64,000 nt of DNA from positions 1 to 64,000 of the forward strand of contig NZ_VXCP01000005.1 of NCBI RefSeq assembly GCF_011355085.1, in the 5' to 3' direction. Below the pieces are notes generated by a model, which did not search any database, was not told where the DNA came from, and saw nothing but the letters and a program-made list of their open reading frames with translations. Below are positions 56,139 through 64,000 of the stretch, in pieces; within the stretch, counting starts at the first letter, position 1; every line of letters begins with the position of its first letter. A program made the translations under genes and the position numbers. The stretch is from Pseudomonas akapageensis. GTDB lineage: Bacteria > Pseudomonadota > Gammaproteobacteria > Pseudomonadales > Pseudomonadaceae.

Positions 56139-56641
56139 TAGCTTGCCCTCCCCGCCATTGCGTGATTGAGGAGTGCTCCCCAAACGTCTACATACTTACC
56201 GATCTGCACTCCGTCTTCGTAGGTCTTATCCGAAAGGTAAATACCCGCCGCCGGGCAAGTCGCGCCCAGCTCTACAAGCAAAGGCTTGAGCAGCAGGTCA
56301 GGAGCCATCGCGTGCGCGGGGCCTGCACCAAGCATTAGCGGCACAGCCACAGTTCCGCGCAATCCATCGCCGGTTGCAAACTGATCCATAAACAGTTTGA
56401 GCAAACCGGTGTAGGTGGCTTTAAAAGTCGGGCTGGCAACTATCAGCAAATCCGCATTTGCCGCGACCTGGATGGCCTTCTGTACCGCTGGTTCTTCCCA
56501 ACCGAGCAAGGCAGCCCCCAAATCAACAACATCGATAACTTCATGTGAAGTACTTCCGGTTATCGCAGTGGCCAGCAACTCCGCGGCATGTGCGGTTCTC
56601 GATTTTGGCTTAGGGTTGCCAACGATGATGACTGTAGACAT
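56138..56641 (-). CDS. NAD(P)H-dependent FMN reductase (MsuE/SsuE-like)
   Basis: A 167-aa flavodoxin-fold reductase: IIVGNPKPKSRTAHAAELLATAI at the N-terminus, IVASPTFKATYTGLLKLFMDQF in the middle. Such enzymes provide FMNH2 to two-component monooxygenases. I start it at the ATG at 56641 because AGGAGAG lies just upstream; a longer reading to 56797 lacks support. It forms a two-gene operon with the flavin reductase, divergent from antABC. Confidence 0.86.
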   Translation of the reverse strand: MSTVIIVGNPKPKSRTAHAAELLATAITGSTSHEVIDVVDLGAALLGWEEPAVQKAIQVAANADLLIVASPTFKATYTGLLKLFMDQFATGDGLRGTVAVPLMLGAGPAHAMAPDLLLKPLLVELGATCPAAGIYLSDKTYEDGVQIGKYVDVWGALLNHAMAGRAS

Positions 56642-56790
56642 GTTGTCTCTCCTGTGAATATGACATGCGTCCATAAGCAGGCCTGATCTGACAAGGACTG
56701 CTAACGCGTTCGTCCCTGCCGGAACCCGCAAAGGTTCTCTGTACCCCGTGATATGCGGGACTTCATCCCTTGTGGGTAGTTTGAACCGAC

Positions 56791-56832
56791 AGGCCACAGG
56801 AGCTATCCAGTTAGGCCACCAAGGTTATCCAG
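56791..56832 (-). promoter_or_regulatory. Tandem activator site for the reductase operon
   Basis: Two 20-bp copies start at 56791 and 56813, 22 bp apart (two helical turns), and match at 15 of 20 positions. Both contain TATCCAG, so on the minus strand they read CTGGATA. TTCAAACT follows 17 bp after the nearer copy on that strand. Tandem 20-22-bp repeats are typical of AraC/XylS-type activators. Confidence 0.6.
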
Positions 56833-56870
56833 CGCGCACAACGCTATATCGCAGTGCCCGTGAAGCAGGC

Positions 56871-56904
56871 GCCAACGGATAGCTTGTGCCGGTAAAACGG
56901 ATAG
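56871..56904 (+). promoter_or_regulatory. Tandem activator site for antABC
   Basis: AACGGATAG occurs at 56874-56882 and 56896-56904, again 22 bp apart, now on the plus strand. The second copy would overlap a weak -35 region and is followed 20 bp later by a TTCAAT -10-like element (56925-56930). The start codon of antA is at 56965. Confidence 0.6.
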
Positions 56905-56964
56905 ATGGGTCGCTCTGACGGCGCTTCAATCGAGTCAAGCCAATGACTCTAAAAGGAGCCCCTG

Positions 56965-58368
56965 ATGAGCACTACACGAAGCGTGAAGCAATGGCAGCAA
57001 TTTATCGAGAATTGCCTGGATTTCCGCCCTGTCGAGGGCATCTACCGTATCGCCCGAGATATGTTTACAGAACCTGAACTGTTCGACCTCGAGATGGAAC
57101 TCATCTTCGAAAAGAACTGGATCTACGCATGCCACGAAAGCGAGATTGCCAATAACCACGATTTCATGACAATGCGTGCCGGACGTCAGCCGCTGATCAT
57201 CACTCGTGACGGCCAAGGCCAGCTCAATGCGCTGATCAATGCGTGTCAACACCGTGGCACCACCCTGACGCGGGTCGGCAAAGGCAACCAGTCAACCTTT
57301 ACCTGCCCTTTCCATGCGTGGTGCTACAAGAGCGACGGCCGTTTGGTGAAGGTCAAGGCACCCGGCGAGTACCCGGAAGACTTTGACAAGGCCACGCGTG
57401 GCCTGAAGAAGGCTCGCATCGAAAGCTACAAGGGCTTTGTCTTTGTCAGCCTCGATGTACACGGCAGCGACAGCCTTGAAGACTACCTCGGGGACGCCAA
57501 AGTGTTCTTCGACATGATGGTTGCGCAGTCGTCTACTGGAGAGTTGGAAGTGCTACCAGGCAAGTCGAACTACACCTACGACGGCAATTGGAAACTGCAG
57601 AATGAAAATGGCCTGGACGGCTACCACGTCAGCACCGTGCACTACAACTACGTGGCGACGGTACAACATCGCCAACAGGTCAACGCAGAGAAAGGCCTGA
57701 CTGGTAGCGGCACTCTGGACTACAGCAAACTGGGCGCAGGCGATAAGGAAACCGACGACGGCTGGTTCGCCTTTCACAACGGTCACAGCGTGCTGTTCAG
57801 CGACATGCCTAACCCCGCCGTCCGTCCCGGATACGCTGCGATCATGCCGCGCCTGGTCGAAGAGTATGGCCAAGGTAAAGCCGAGTGGATGATGCACCGC
57901 CTGCGTAACCTGAACATCTATCCAAGCATGTTCTTTCTCGACCAGATCAGCTCACAGTTGCGGATCATCCGCCCGCTTGCCTGGAACAAGACCGAAATCC
58001 ATAGCTTCTGCCTGGGAGTCAAGGGCGAATCCAACTCCGATCGCGAGAACCGCATTCGTCAATTCGAAGACTTCTTCAACGTATCAGGTCTCGGCACCCC
58101 GGACGATCTGGTGGAATTTCGTGAAGCCCAGCGTGGTTTCCAGGCACGCCTGGAACGCTGGAGCGACATTTCCCGTGGCTGTGACAAATGGGTCAAGGGT
58201 GCAACACGCAACAGCGACACGATTGGTATCGCCCCGGCCTTGACCGGCACCGAATTCACCCATGAGGGCTTGTATGTGAACCAGCACGGTAATTGGCAGC
58301 GCTTCCTGTTGGAGGGTTTGGCGCGCAAGGCGCAAGAACAACAATCCCTGCAGCTCAAAGAGGTGTGA
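56965..58368 (+). CDS. antA: Anthranilate 1,2-dioxygenase large subunit
   Basis: A 467-aa Rieske oxygenase alpha subunit. The Rieske cluster motif is CQH...CPFH (~93-114), and the mononuclear iron site ENGLDGYHVSTVHYNYV supplies the bridging Asp and two His. Many stretches match Pseudomonas AntA (CLDFRPVEGIYRIARDMFTEPELFDLEME-type start). With AntB and AntC it converts anthranilate to catechol, CO2 and ammonia. AAAAGGAGC precedes the ATG. PrrF represses this pathway through antR in P. aeruginosa. Confidence 0.93.
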   Translation: MSTTRSVKQWQQFIENCLDFRPVEGIYRIARDMFTEPELFDLEMELIFEKNWIYACHESEIANNHDFMTMRAGRQPLIITRDGQGQLNALINACQHRGTTLTRVGKGNQSTFTCPFHAWCYKSDGRLVKVKAPGEYPEDFDKATRGLKKARIESYKGFVFVSLDVHGSDSLEDYLGDAKVFFDMMVAQSSTGELEVLPGKSNYTYDGNWKLQNENGLDGYHVSTVHYNYVATVQHRQQVNAEKGLTGSGTLDYSKLGAGDKETDDGWFAFHNGHSVLFSDMPNPAVRPGYAAIMPRLVEEYGQGKAEWMMHRLRNLNIYPSMFFLDQISSQLRIIRPLAWNKTEIHSFCLGVKGESNSDRENRIRQFEDFFNVSGLGTPDDLVEFREAQRGFQARLERWSDISRGCDKWVKGATRNSDTIGIAPALTGTEFTHEGLYVNQHGNWQRFLLEGLARKAQEQQSLQLKEV

Positions 58369-58370
58369 TT

Positions 58371-58862
58371 ATGAACGCCCTACTGCAACACCGTATCGAG
58401 CAATTCCTCTACCGCAATGCCGAGCTGTGTGACGCACAAGACTGGGATGCCTACCTGGACATGTTCAGCGAAGACAGCGAGTTCCACTTGCCACAGTGGG
58501 ATTCAGAGCACGTCTACACCACCGATCCAAAGAACAGCATGTCGCTGATTTACTACTCCAACCGTGGCGGGCTGGAGGATCGGGTATTTCGGATTCGTAC
58601 CGGCAAAGCGGCGTCGACCATTCCGATGCCACGCACGCTGCACCAGATCAGCAACGTACGGATTGCCGAATTTGCAAATGGCGACCTGGACGTCAAGGTC
58701 AACTGGCACACCCTGTACTACCGCTTGCAGGTCGCCGAGCAATTTTTCGGTCTGGCTACCTACCGCTTACGCCCTGACGGGGAAGGCTGGAAGATTGCGC
58801 GTAAACATGTGCTGTTGCTGAACGACACGATCAATTCCGTGCTCGATTTCTATCATCTTTGA
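58371..58862 (+). CDS. antB: Anthranilate 1,2-dioxygenase small subunit
   Basis: A 163-aa beta subunit of a ring-hydroxylating dioxygenase, with the cone-like fold of this family (FLYRNAELCDAQDWDAYLDMFSEDSEFHLP at the N-terminus, WKIARKHVLLLND near the end). It is structural, holding the alpha3beta3 complex. It starts 2 bp after the antA stop. Confidence 0.92.
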   Translation: MNALLQHRIEQFLYRNAELCDAQDWDAYLDMFSEDSEFHLPQWDSEHVYTTDPKNSMSLIYYSNRGGLEDRVFRIRTGKAASTIPMPRTLHQISNVRIAEFANGDLDVKVNWHTLYYRLQVAEQFFGLATYRLRPDGEGWKIARKHVLLLNDTINSVLDFYHL

Positions 58863-58881
58863 ATCAACGGAATTACTGATC

Positions 58882-59913
58882 ATGACGCACAAGGTCGCCT
58901 TCAGTTTCGCGGACGGCAAGACATTGTTCTGCTCCGTCCAGGACAACGAAATCCTGCTCGATGCGGCGTTACGTTCGGGCATCAAGATCCCGCTGGACTG
59001 CCGTGAGGGCGTCTGCGCAACCTGCCAGGGTCGCTGTGAATCCGGCCAATATACCCAGGACTATGTCGACGAAGAGGCACTGTCGCTTGCGGATCTGGCC
59101 CAGGGCAAGGTACTGAGCTGTCAAACCCGGGTGCAGTCCAATGCTACGTTTTACTTCGACTTTGACTCAACTCTCTGCAGTGCCGAGGGCCCACGCCGAG
59201 TACAGAGCTTGATCACTGGTGTGGAACTGGTTTCGGAAACTACTGCCGTACTCCATGTCGACGCCGGGCAACATCCTCAACAGCTCGATTATCTTCCAGG
59301 GCAGTATGCGCGGCTGCATGTTCCCGGAACGGATGAATGGCGCTCCTATTCATTTGCCAGTCGCCCTAGCCCTGACAATAAGCTGCAGTTTCTCGTACGG
59401 TTGCTACCCCAAGGGGTCATGAGCGACTTTATGCGCGATCGCTGCCGTCCGGGCCAAGTACTGGAATTCGAGGCTCCGCTAGGAAGTTTTTACCTGAGGC
59501 AGATCAACCGGCCCCTGTATCTGGTAGCCGGTGGAACCGGGTTATCGGCGTTTCTGGGAATGCTCGATGAACTTGCGATTCGTGGCAATTGCGGCCAGCC
59601 GGTCACGCTGTTTTATGGGGTAACCCAGGAGGCTGATCTATGCGAAGTCGAGCGTTTGCAACGCTACCGCGAGCAAATTACTGATTTTGACGTGCAGCTT
59701 GTGGTGAGCCGGCCGTCGGCTACCTGGTCAGGCAAACGTGGCTGGATTCCTGAGCACTTCGACCGAGATGTCCTCAGTGCCGGCGCCTTCGACATGTACG
59801 TCTGCGGGCCGCCACCGATGGTGGAAGCGATCAAGGGTTGGTTGAGCGAAGAGAACGTGCAGGGGGGAAATCTCTATTACGAGAAGTTTGTAGAAAGCAA
59901 TTCTTCGCGGTGA
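58882..59913 (+). CDS. antC: Anthranilate dioxygenase reductase
   Basis: A 343-aa electron-transfer protein: N-terminal plant-type 2Fe-2S ferredoxin (CREGVCATC at ~41-49, final Cys in LSCQTRV), FAD-binding RSYSFAS, and NADH-binding GGTGLSAF with CGPPPMVEA. It passes electrons from NADH to the Rieske centre of AntA. Last gene of antABC; a terminator follows at about 60000. Confidence 0.92.
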   Translation: MTHKVAFSFADGKTLFCSVQDNEILLDAALRSGIKIPLDCREGVCATCQGRCESGQYTQDYVDEEALSLADLAQGKVLSCQTRVQSNATFYFDFDSTLCSAEGPRRVQSLITGVELVSETTAVLHVDAGQHPQQLDYLPGQYARLHVPGTDEWRSYSFASRPSPDNKLQFLVRLLPQGVMSDFMRDRCRPGQVLEFEAPLGSFYLRQINRPLYLVAGGTGLSAFLGMLDELAIRGNCGQPVTLFYGVTQEADLCEVERLQRYREQITDFDVQLVVSRPSATWSGKRGWIPEHFDRDVLSAGAFDMYVCGPPPMVEAIKGWLSEENVQGGNLYYEKFVESNSSR

Positions 59914-59984
59914 TCGTATTGGCCCACCCGTTATCGTGGGTCGACATCACGACATCCTTGACTCACAACACCAAGCTCCTTTAT

Positions 59985-60020
59985 CCATCAGTTCGCCTTG
60001 GCGAGCTGATGGATTTTTTT
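59985..60020 (+). terminator. antABC intrinsic terminator
   Basis: CCATCAGTTCGCC and GGCGAGCTGATGG pair over 13 bp (one G-T pair) and are followed by A and seven T. Confidence 0.9.
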
Positions 60021-60049
60021 CGGCACCCCATCCATTGTCGTCGTTTTTC

Positions 60050-60079
60050 AAGACTCAGGTTTTGATCAACCTGAGTCTT
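60050..60079. repeat. 12-bp inverted repeat before the chemoreceptor end
   Basis: AAGACTCAGGTT and AACCTGAGTCTT pair perfectly around TTGATC. It lies between the convergent antC and chemoreceptor genes. T-runs are weak on both sides, so it may be a secondary bidirectional terminator. Confidence 0.55.
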
Positions 60080-60119
60080 TCCTGGCATTTACATCGCTGT
60101 GCCAAGTACCTCCTGCCAT

Positions 60120-61772
60120 TCAGTATCTGAATTGTTCGACCAAACTGCCGAGGGACTTTGCCAGACGTGAAAGTTCCTGACTCGATGCCGCAGTCTGCTG
60201 TGCGCCTGCAGCCGTGTGAATGGACAAATCCTGAATGTTGACCAAATTACGATCCACCTCTCGCGCAACTTGAGCCTGCTCCTCCGAGGCGCTCGCAATG
60301 ACAATATTTCGCTCGTTTATGCGCCCTACCCCTTCAGCGATTCGATCCAGGGCTTGTCCGGCACGACTTGCCAATTGGTGGGTCTCGTCTGTCAGCGCCT
60401 GACTCATGGTCATCGCCCTGACTGCCTCCTGAGCGCCTGTCCGAACCGAATTCATCATTCGCTCAATCTCGCCAGTCGATCCTTGGGTACGGTGAGCCAG
60501 CGCACGGACTTCATCCGCCACCACTGCAAAGCCACGACCTTGTTCACCGGCCCGTGCTGCCTCGATTGCAGCATTGAGAGCCAACAAGTTGGTCTGCTCT
60601 GCCACGCCGCGGATCACATCCAATACCTCGCCGATATCGTGGATTTGATTTTCCAGCGTTTGTACCTTTGCAGTCGACTCCGTGATCTCATGGGTCATTG
60701 TATTTATGGCATCAACGGCTTGCTTGACCTGCACTCTGCCGTTCTCGACATCCTGGCTGGCACTCATGGAAGCCTCGGATGTCGAGACGGCATTGCGGGC
60801 AACCTCTTCGGCCGCTGCTGCCATTTGATTGACAGCAATTGCTGCCTGCTGAACCTCGTCATGCTGACGGGTCACGCCTTGCGAACTCTCCTCAGTGGCT
60901 TTGTTCAGCTCTTGCGCAGCCAGCGCGAGTTGGCTTGAAGCGCTGGCCATCTCCTCGACCGTAACTTTCAGGTTCTGTCGCATCGCCTCCAGGGCTTGTA
61001 GCAATTGCCCCGCTTCATCCCGGCGCTCGCTTGAGCTGGGCTGAGTAAGATCACCCTCGGCAATACGTTCCGCGCTGGCTACCGCCTGTTCAATCGGCCG
61101 CGTAATCAGTCGTGTAATGATAATGGCCAGCATCAACGCAGCGAACACCGCTAACGCCACACCAATCCCCAACGTGAAGTCAGCTTGAGAATGAGTGACC
61201 CTGGCGGCTGTATAGGCTTCAATGCCTTGACGCTGCTTGGAATCAACCATGACGTTCATATCCGCCATCACTTTCAAGTAGGCCGGGAAAGCCTGGCTTT
61301 CCAACACTGCATACGCAGCCAGCAGATTCTTGGCGGCAATGTGCCGTTTAGCGGCATCAACCCCTTCCAAATAAATACGTTTATGTTCTTCAAAGGCATC
61401 ACTGGCAATGCGTTCATCATTGTGCAACTGAGTACGCCGGTATTTGGAGAAGGAGTCTTCCGAGCTGGAAATATCTCGTCGCATAATCTCCAGCGCCCGA
61501 TCCAGCTCACTTTGCGCTGCGCCACGGTACGCAAGCGTCATCAACCAATAAAGGTCTCGGTCATGAGCGATCAACGCACTCTTGGCATCATTGACCAGAA
61601 CCAAGGGCTTCAGGTTTTGCTCCAGGAGACTTTCCACGGTCTGGTTTAGATTAGTCAGCCCTTGCTTGCCGACAAAACCAACAGCCGACGTTATTAATGC
61701 ACACACACCAAAAGCGATAGCGAGTTTATGCGCCATCTTTAAGTTGTCAAACCAGGCCATCAGCTTATCCAC
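60120..61772 (-). CDS. Methyl-accepting chemotaxis protein
   Basis: A 550-aa chemoreceptor. Membrane helices are at ~15-34 and ~196-218 with a four-helix-bundle periplasmic sensor between them. A HAMP domain follows (~220-270), then the signalling domain with hairpin tip [23 protein letters not shown]. Its place beside antABC and the AraC regulator suggests it senses an aromatic compound or a metabolite of it. The ligand cannot be read from the sequence. Confidence 0.9.
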   Translation of the reverse strand: MDKLMAWFDNLKMAHKLAIAFGVCALITSAVGFVGKQGLTNLNQTVESLLEQNLKPLVLVNDAKSALIAHDRDLYWLMTLAYRGAAQSELDRALEIMRRDISSSEDSFSKYRRTQLHNDERIASDAFEEHKRIYLEGVDAAKRHIAAKNLLAAYAVLESQAFPAYLKVMADMNVMVDSKQRQGIEAYTAARVTHSQADFTLGIGVALAVFAALMLAIIITRLITRPIEQAVASAERIAEGDLTQPSSSERRDEAGQLLQALEAMRQNLKVTVEEMASASSQLALAAQELNKATEESSQGVTRQHDEVQQAAIAVNQMAAAAEEVARNAVSTSEASMSASQDVENGRVQVKQAVDAINTMTHEITESTAKVQTLENQIHDIGEVLDVIRGVAEQTNLLALNAAIEAARAGEQGRGFAVVADEVRALAHRTQGSTGEIERMMNSVRTGAQEAVRAMTMSQALTDETHQLASRAGQALDRIAEGVGRINERNIVIASASEEQAQVAREVDRNLVNIQDLSIHTAAGAQQTAASSQELSRLAKSLGSLVEQFRY

Positions 61773-61946
61773 TCCGACACAGAGAAAGTTAAGGAAGGGT
61801 ATTTCAACAACGAAAAGCCCGCACGCTTAATACTAAACGCATTAAGCATACGGACTTGGAAGTATCATTTAATGGGCCGCCTGAAACGCCAGGCATATTG
61901 ACACGGCGGTCATAAAGCCGCCCTGTGAGTCGTGAACGAGTCCAGT

Positions 61947-63074
61947 CTATCCGTGATGCACTCTGGCCACTGTGTCCTTCGGGCTTTCACCGAAAATCTT
62001 CTTATACTCAAGAGAGAATCTGCCGATGTGGTTAAAGCCCACGTCTAGTGCTATAGAGGCGATCGTTCTCCTGGGGTAGGTTTTGAGCAGTTCCTGCCGC
62101 GCCTTGTCCAACCTGATTTTTTTCAAATAGTCGATCGGTGTGGTGCCTACAAAGTCCTTGAATTCCGCACAAAATTTTGCCGGTGTCACACCAGACATTC
62201 GCCGCACAGCATCAAGGCATATTTTATCGAAAAAGTGTTCTTCAATATAACGCTTGGGCCTGGCGATGCGCTCTGGAAGCGTTATTGAAACTTTTTTGGC
62301 TATTTCATCAGAGTAGTTATTTTCCTGGGTCATCAGAAGAGTACGGATCAAACTCAATTCCCAGTCCGCACCAACACCCGGAAAACCAACAATGCTGCCT
62401 TCACTGGACATTTCGCTAAGATAGTATCTGGTCGCGCGCCACCAGGAGCTCGCCTGGGGACTCCCGATAGGCATCTCCATGCTGAATACCAAAGGTCGTT
62501 CAATCGGCCGACAAACCAGACGCTGGAGTTCGCGGTACATCAACTCGCGGTTGATCGTGACGAAAACCGAGGAGCACTCGCGATCGAGATCTATAATCAG
62601 TTCGCGCCCGGGTGAGAGTACCAGCCCTGTGCTGGGCTCGGATAATGTACTTGCACCTGCCGTTCGAACCGTTTGGCTACCGCGTAGTGGCAGGCTGACA
62701 CTGAAATGTTCCATACCAGTGCCCAAATGTACGGAAACGGGTGCGCCATATTCCAAATAGCCCAAGGTCATTTCCTTGGTGGCCTTGGCATGACCGGAGT
62801 ATTCAAAACGCAAATTTCGCTTTTCACGAACATCCATATCGTGATCGCCACAAAAGCTACGCATGAACTGCAAGACAGAATCAGGATTATCGTCGATGAC
62901 TTTGACGGTTTGTTTTTTATTGAAGAAGTCTACATACGTCACTTTCAGCTCCTCCTCTCCGCCGCCAGGCTCGCCGGCCGGCCTCAGCTCGCCAAGGGCG
63001 AGTTGACGAGTTTCAATCAGATCGGCCACTGCTGCGCCAGCAGGATACTGGCACAGTAGGCTCTTTTTTTTCAC
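61947..63074 (-). CDS. AraC/XylS-family regulator
   Basis: A 375-aa protein with an AraC-type double helix-turn-helix at the C-terminus (~275-370: LDAVRRMSGVTPAKFCAEFKDFVGTTPIDYLKKIRLDKARQEL, then TIASIALDVGFNHIGRFSLEYKKIFGESP). The N-terminal ~250 residues resemble an AraC-binding-like sensor. A GTG start overlaps the preceding reductase stop by 4 bp (GTGA), so translation is coupled; eight A follow the GTG. The true start may be downstream. It is the best candidate for the tandem sites at antA, the reductase operon and ridA. It may be an AntR-like activator. Confidence 0.85.
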   Translation of the reverse strand: MKKKSLLCQYPAGAAVADLIETRQLALGELRPAGEPGGGEEELKVTYVDFFNKKQTVKVIDDNPDSVLQFMRSFCGDHDMDVREKRNLRFEYSGHAKATKEMTLGYLEYGAPVSVHLGTGMEHFSVSLPLRGSQTVRTAGASTLSEPSTGLVLSPGRELIIDLDRECSSVFVTINRELMYRELQRLVCRPIERPLVFSMEMPIGSPQASSWWRATRYYLSEMSSEGSIVGFPGVGADWELSLIRTLLMTQENNYSDEIAKKVSITLPERIARPKRYIEEHFFDKICLDAVRRMSGVTPAKFCAEFKDFVGTTPIDYLKKIRLDKARQELLKTYPRRTIASIALDVGFNHIGRFSLEYKKIFGESPKDTVARVHHG

Positions 63075-64000
63075 AGATCCAGTACTAGCACCGAGCCATG
63101 TTTGGCGCGAGAGACGCAGATTAACATCTGGTCGCCACGCGCTCTGTCTGCGGCAGACAGGTAAAAGTCCCGATGATCGATTTCGCCGCTGATGACGGTC
63201 GTAAGGCAGGTACCGCAGATTCCCTGTTCACAGTTGAGTGGACATTCAACACCGTGCTCGCCGATAACCTCCACGATGCTTTTATCCGAAGGCACAATCA
63301 GCTCGCCCCCTGAACGAGCAAGCTGCAGAGTGAAGGCCTCTTCATCACCGGTGGGCTGTATCGCAGGTGCAGCAAAATACTCTTTGTGCAAGACAGTATC
63401 CGGACGCGCTTGTGCAGCAACGCAAACCGCATCCATGAACCCTACCGATCCACACAAATAGATATGGCTTCCAGGGCTCAAACTACCCATCAGCTTCTCT
63501 GCATCAAACCGCGGCTCATCAGGGCAATCCCCGCGATACAGAACCACTCTTTCGGCAAAGGGGGCCTGGGAGAGTTCAGTTAAAAAAGGCGTCCTCGCCG
63601 TTGATCGCGTAACGAAATGGAGGACATAAGGTATGCCCTTCGCTTCAAGACTCCTGGCCATCGCCAGTAGCGGTGTAATTCCAATACCCCCTGCGATCAG
63701 AATGATCGGGGCCGAGCATGCCTCCAGCGGGAAGGCGTTTCTTGGCGCACCGATCCTCAGACGCATGCCAGCTTCGACGACATCATGCATCCATCGTGAA
63801 CCACCTCGTCCTTCCTCCTCTCGCAACACGGCGATTACATAGCGATGGCGCTCACGATCATCATTGAGTAACGAGTACTGTCGCGTCGCTCCTTCCGGGG
63901 TGTGAACATCGATGTGAGCCCCGGCAGAGAAGCATGGAAGCAAGTCGCCGTCCGGGCTAACCAACTCGAACGAGCGAATCGCTTCTGCTTCGTCCCTAAC
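63071..64000 (-). CDS. VanB/PDR-type oxygenase reductase (partial)
   Basis: The C-terminal ~310 residues of an iron-sulfur flavoprotein reductase; the N-terminus runs off the right edge. Visible: FMN-binding RQYSL, NAD-binding GGIGITPLLA, and a C-terminal 2Fe-2S domain CPLNCEQGICGTC with final Cys in LICVS. The order FMN-NAD-2Fe2S is that of phthalate dioxygenase reductase and VanB. It should serve a Rieske oxygenase encoded to the right, outside the window. Co-transcribed with the AraC gene. Confidence 0.88.
   Translation of the reverse strand, partial: VRDEAEAIRSFELVSPDGDLLPCFSAGAHIDVHTPEGATRQYSLLNDDRERHRYVIAVLREEEGRGGSRWMHDVVEAGMRLRIGAPRNAFPLEACSAPIILIAGGIGITPLLAMARSLEAKGIPYVLHFVTRSTARTPFLTELSQAPFAERVVLYRGDCPDEPRFDAEKLMGSLSPGSHIYLCGSVGFMDAVCVAAQARPDTVLHKEYFAAPAIQPTGDEEAFTLQLARSGGELIVPSDKSIVEVIGEHGVECPLNCEQGICGTCLTTVISGEIDHRDFYLSAADRARGDQMLICVSRAKHGSVLVLDL

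Larger units (their letters stand above)
56642..56964. promoter_or_regulatory. Divergent control region, FMN reductase / antABC
   Basis: 323 bp without a gene between the start codons of two divergent operons. It holds two pairs of direct repeats, one facing each way (56791-56832 and 56871-56904), and candidate -10 elements beyond each. The layout suggests one activator serves both promoters. Confidence 0.65.

Noticed and set aside
56642..56797. Longer N-terminus for the FMN reductase (start at 56797)
   Set aside because: The extra 52 residues lack family similarity and would cover the candidate promoter; the ATG at 56641 has AGGAGAG in place.

Overview
The window looks like a chromosomal segment of a fluorescent-group Pseudomonas: high-GC DNA, REP/REPIN-type palindromes, a leucine-catabolism (liu) operon, a PrrF-type iron-responsive sRNA and several typical Pseudomonas families (DUF6124, SrpA-like catalase, M14 carboxypeptidase). 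The species assignment is inference; no rRNA gene is present.

Layout. (1) 1-7.9 kb: an AMP-dependent acyl-CoA synthetase facing away from liuABCD (isovaleryl-CoA to 3-methylglutaconyl-CoA and its hydration), with two LiuR-type palindromes between them and a REPIN after liuD. liuR and liuE are not here. (2) 7.9-10.2 kb: a phage-type repressor that has lost its self-cleavage residues, a DUF6124 gene, a PrrF sRNA with a Fur box, a wrecked integrase plus a truncated phage-type gene, and an RfaH-like antiterminator. (3) 10.9-39.7 kb: one long co-directional locus for an extracellular contractile injection system (eCIS; Afp/PVC-like): sheath, tube, cap, AAA+ ATPase, spike, PAAR-like tip, baseplate wedge and a 1570-aa fibre-like protein. 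It is followed by a cargo region: a two-domain peptidoglycan hydrolase, a lipoprotein and two DUF4157 proteins, one ending in an HNH-like nuclease domain. A possible ops element lies in the long leader. Repeats and relics show that the cargo region has been rearranged. The same terminator sequence closes PrrF on the left and the eCIS on the right. (4) 40-46 kb: ordinary genes, including an ECF sigma/anti-sigma pair divergent from a catalase and cytochrome b561, and a ZapE-like ATPase. (5) 46.4-49.9 kb: a 1149-aa adenylate cyclase/ATPase/TPR protein. (6) 50.1-64 kb: an aromatic-catabolism region. Anthranilate dioxygenase antABC (+) lies opposite a set resembling the rut pyrimidine pathway (FMN reductase, flavin reductase, RidA, RutA-like monooxygenase) with an arylformamidase-like hydrolase, an MFS transporter and an extra ribB. 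A chemoreceptor, an AraC-type regulator and a VanB-type reductase follow.

How they may work together. The RfaH-like protein probably lets RNA polymerase read through the ~29-kb eCIS operon. In region 6, at least three promoters carry similar tandem GGATAG-type sites, which suggests that the rut-like genes and antABC form one regulon. The simplest reading is that an unknown N-acyl or N-heterocyclic aromatic compound is opened to anthranilate and then oxidised to catechol. That pathway is inference and its substrate is not visible in the sequence.
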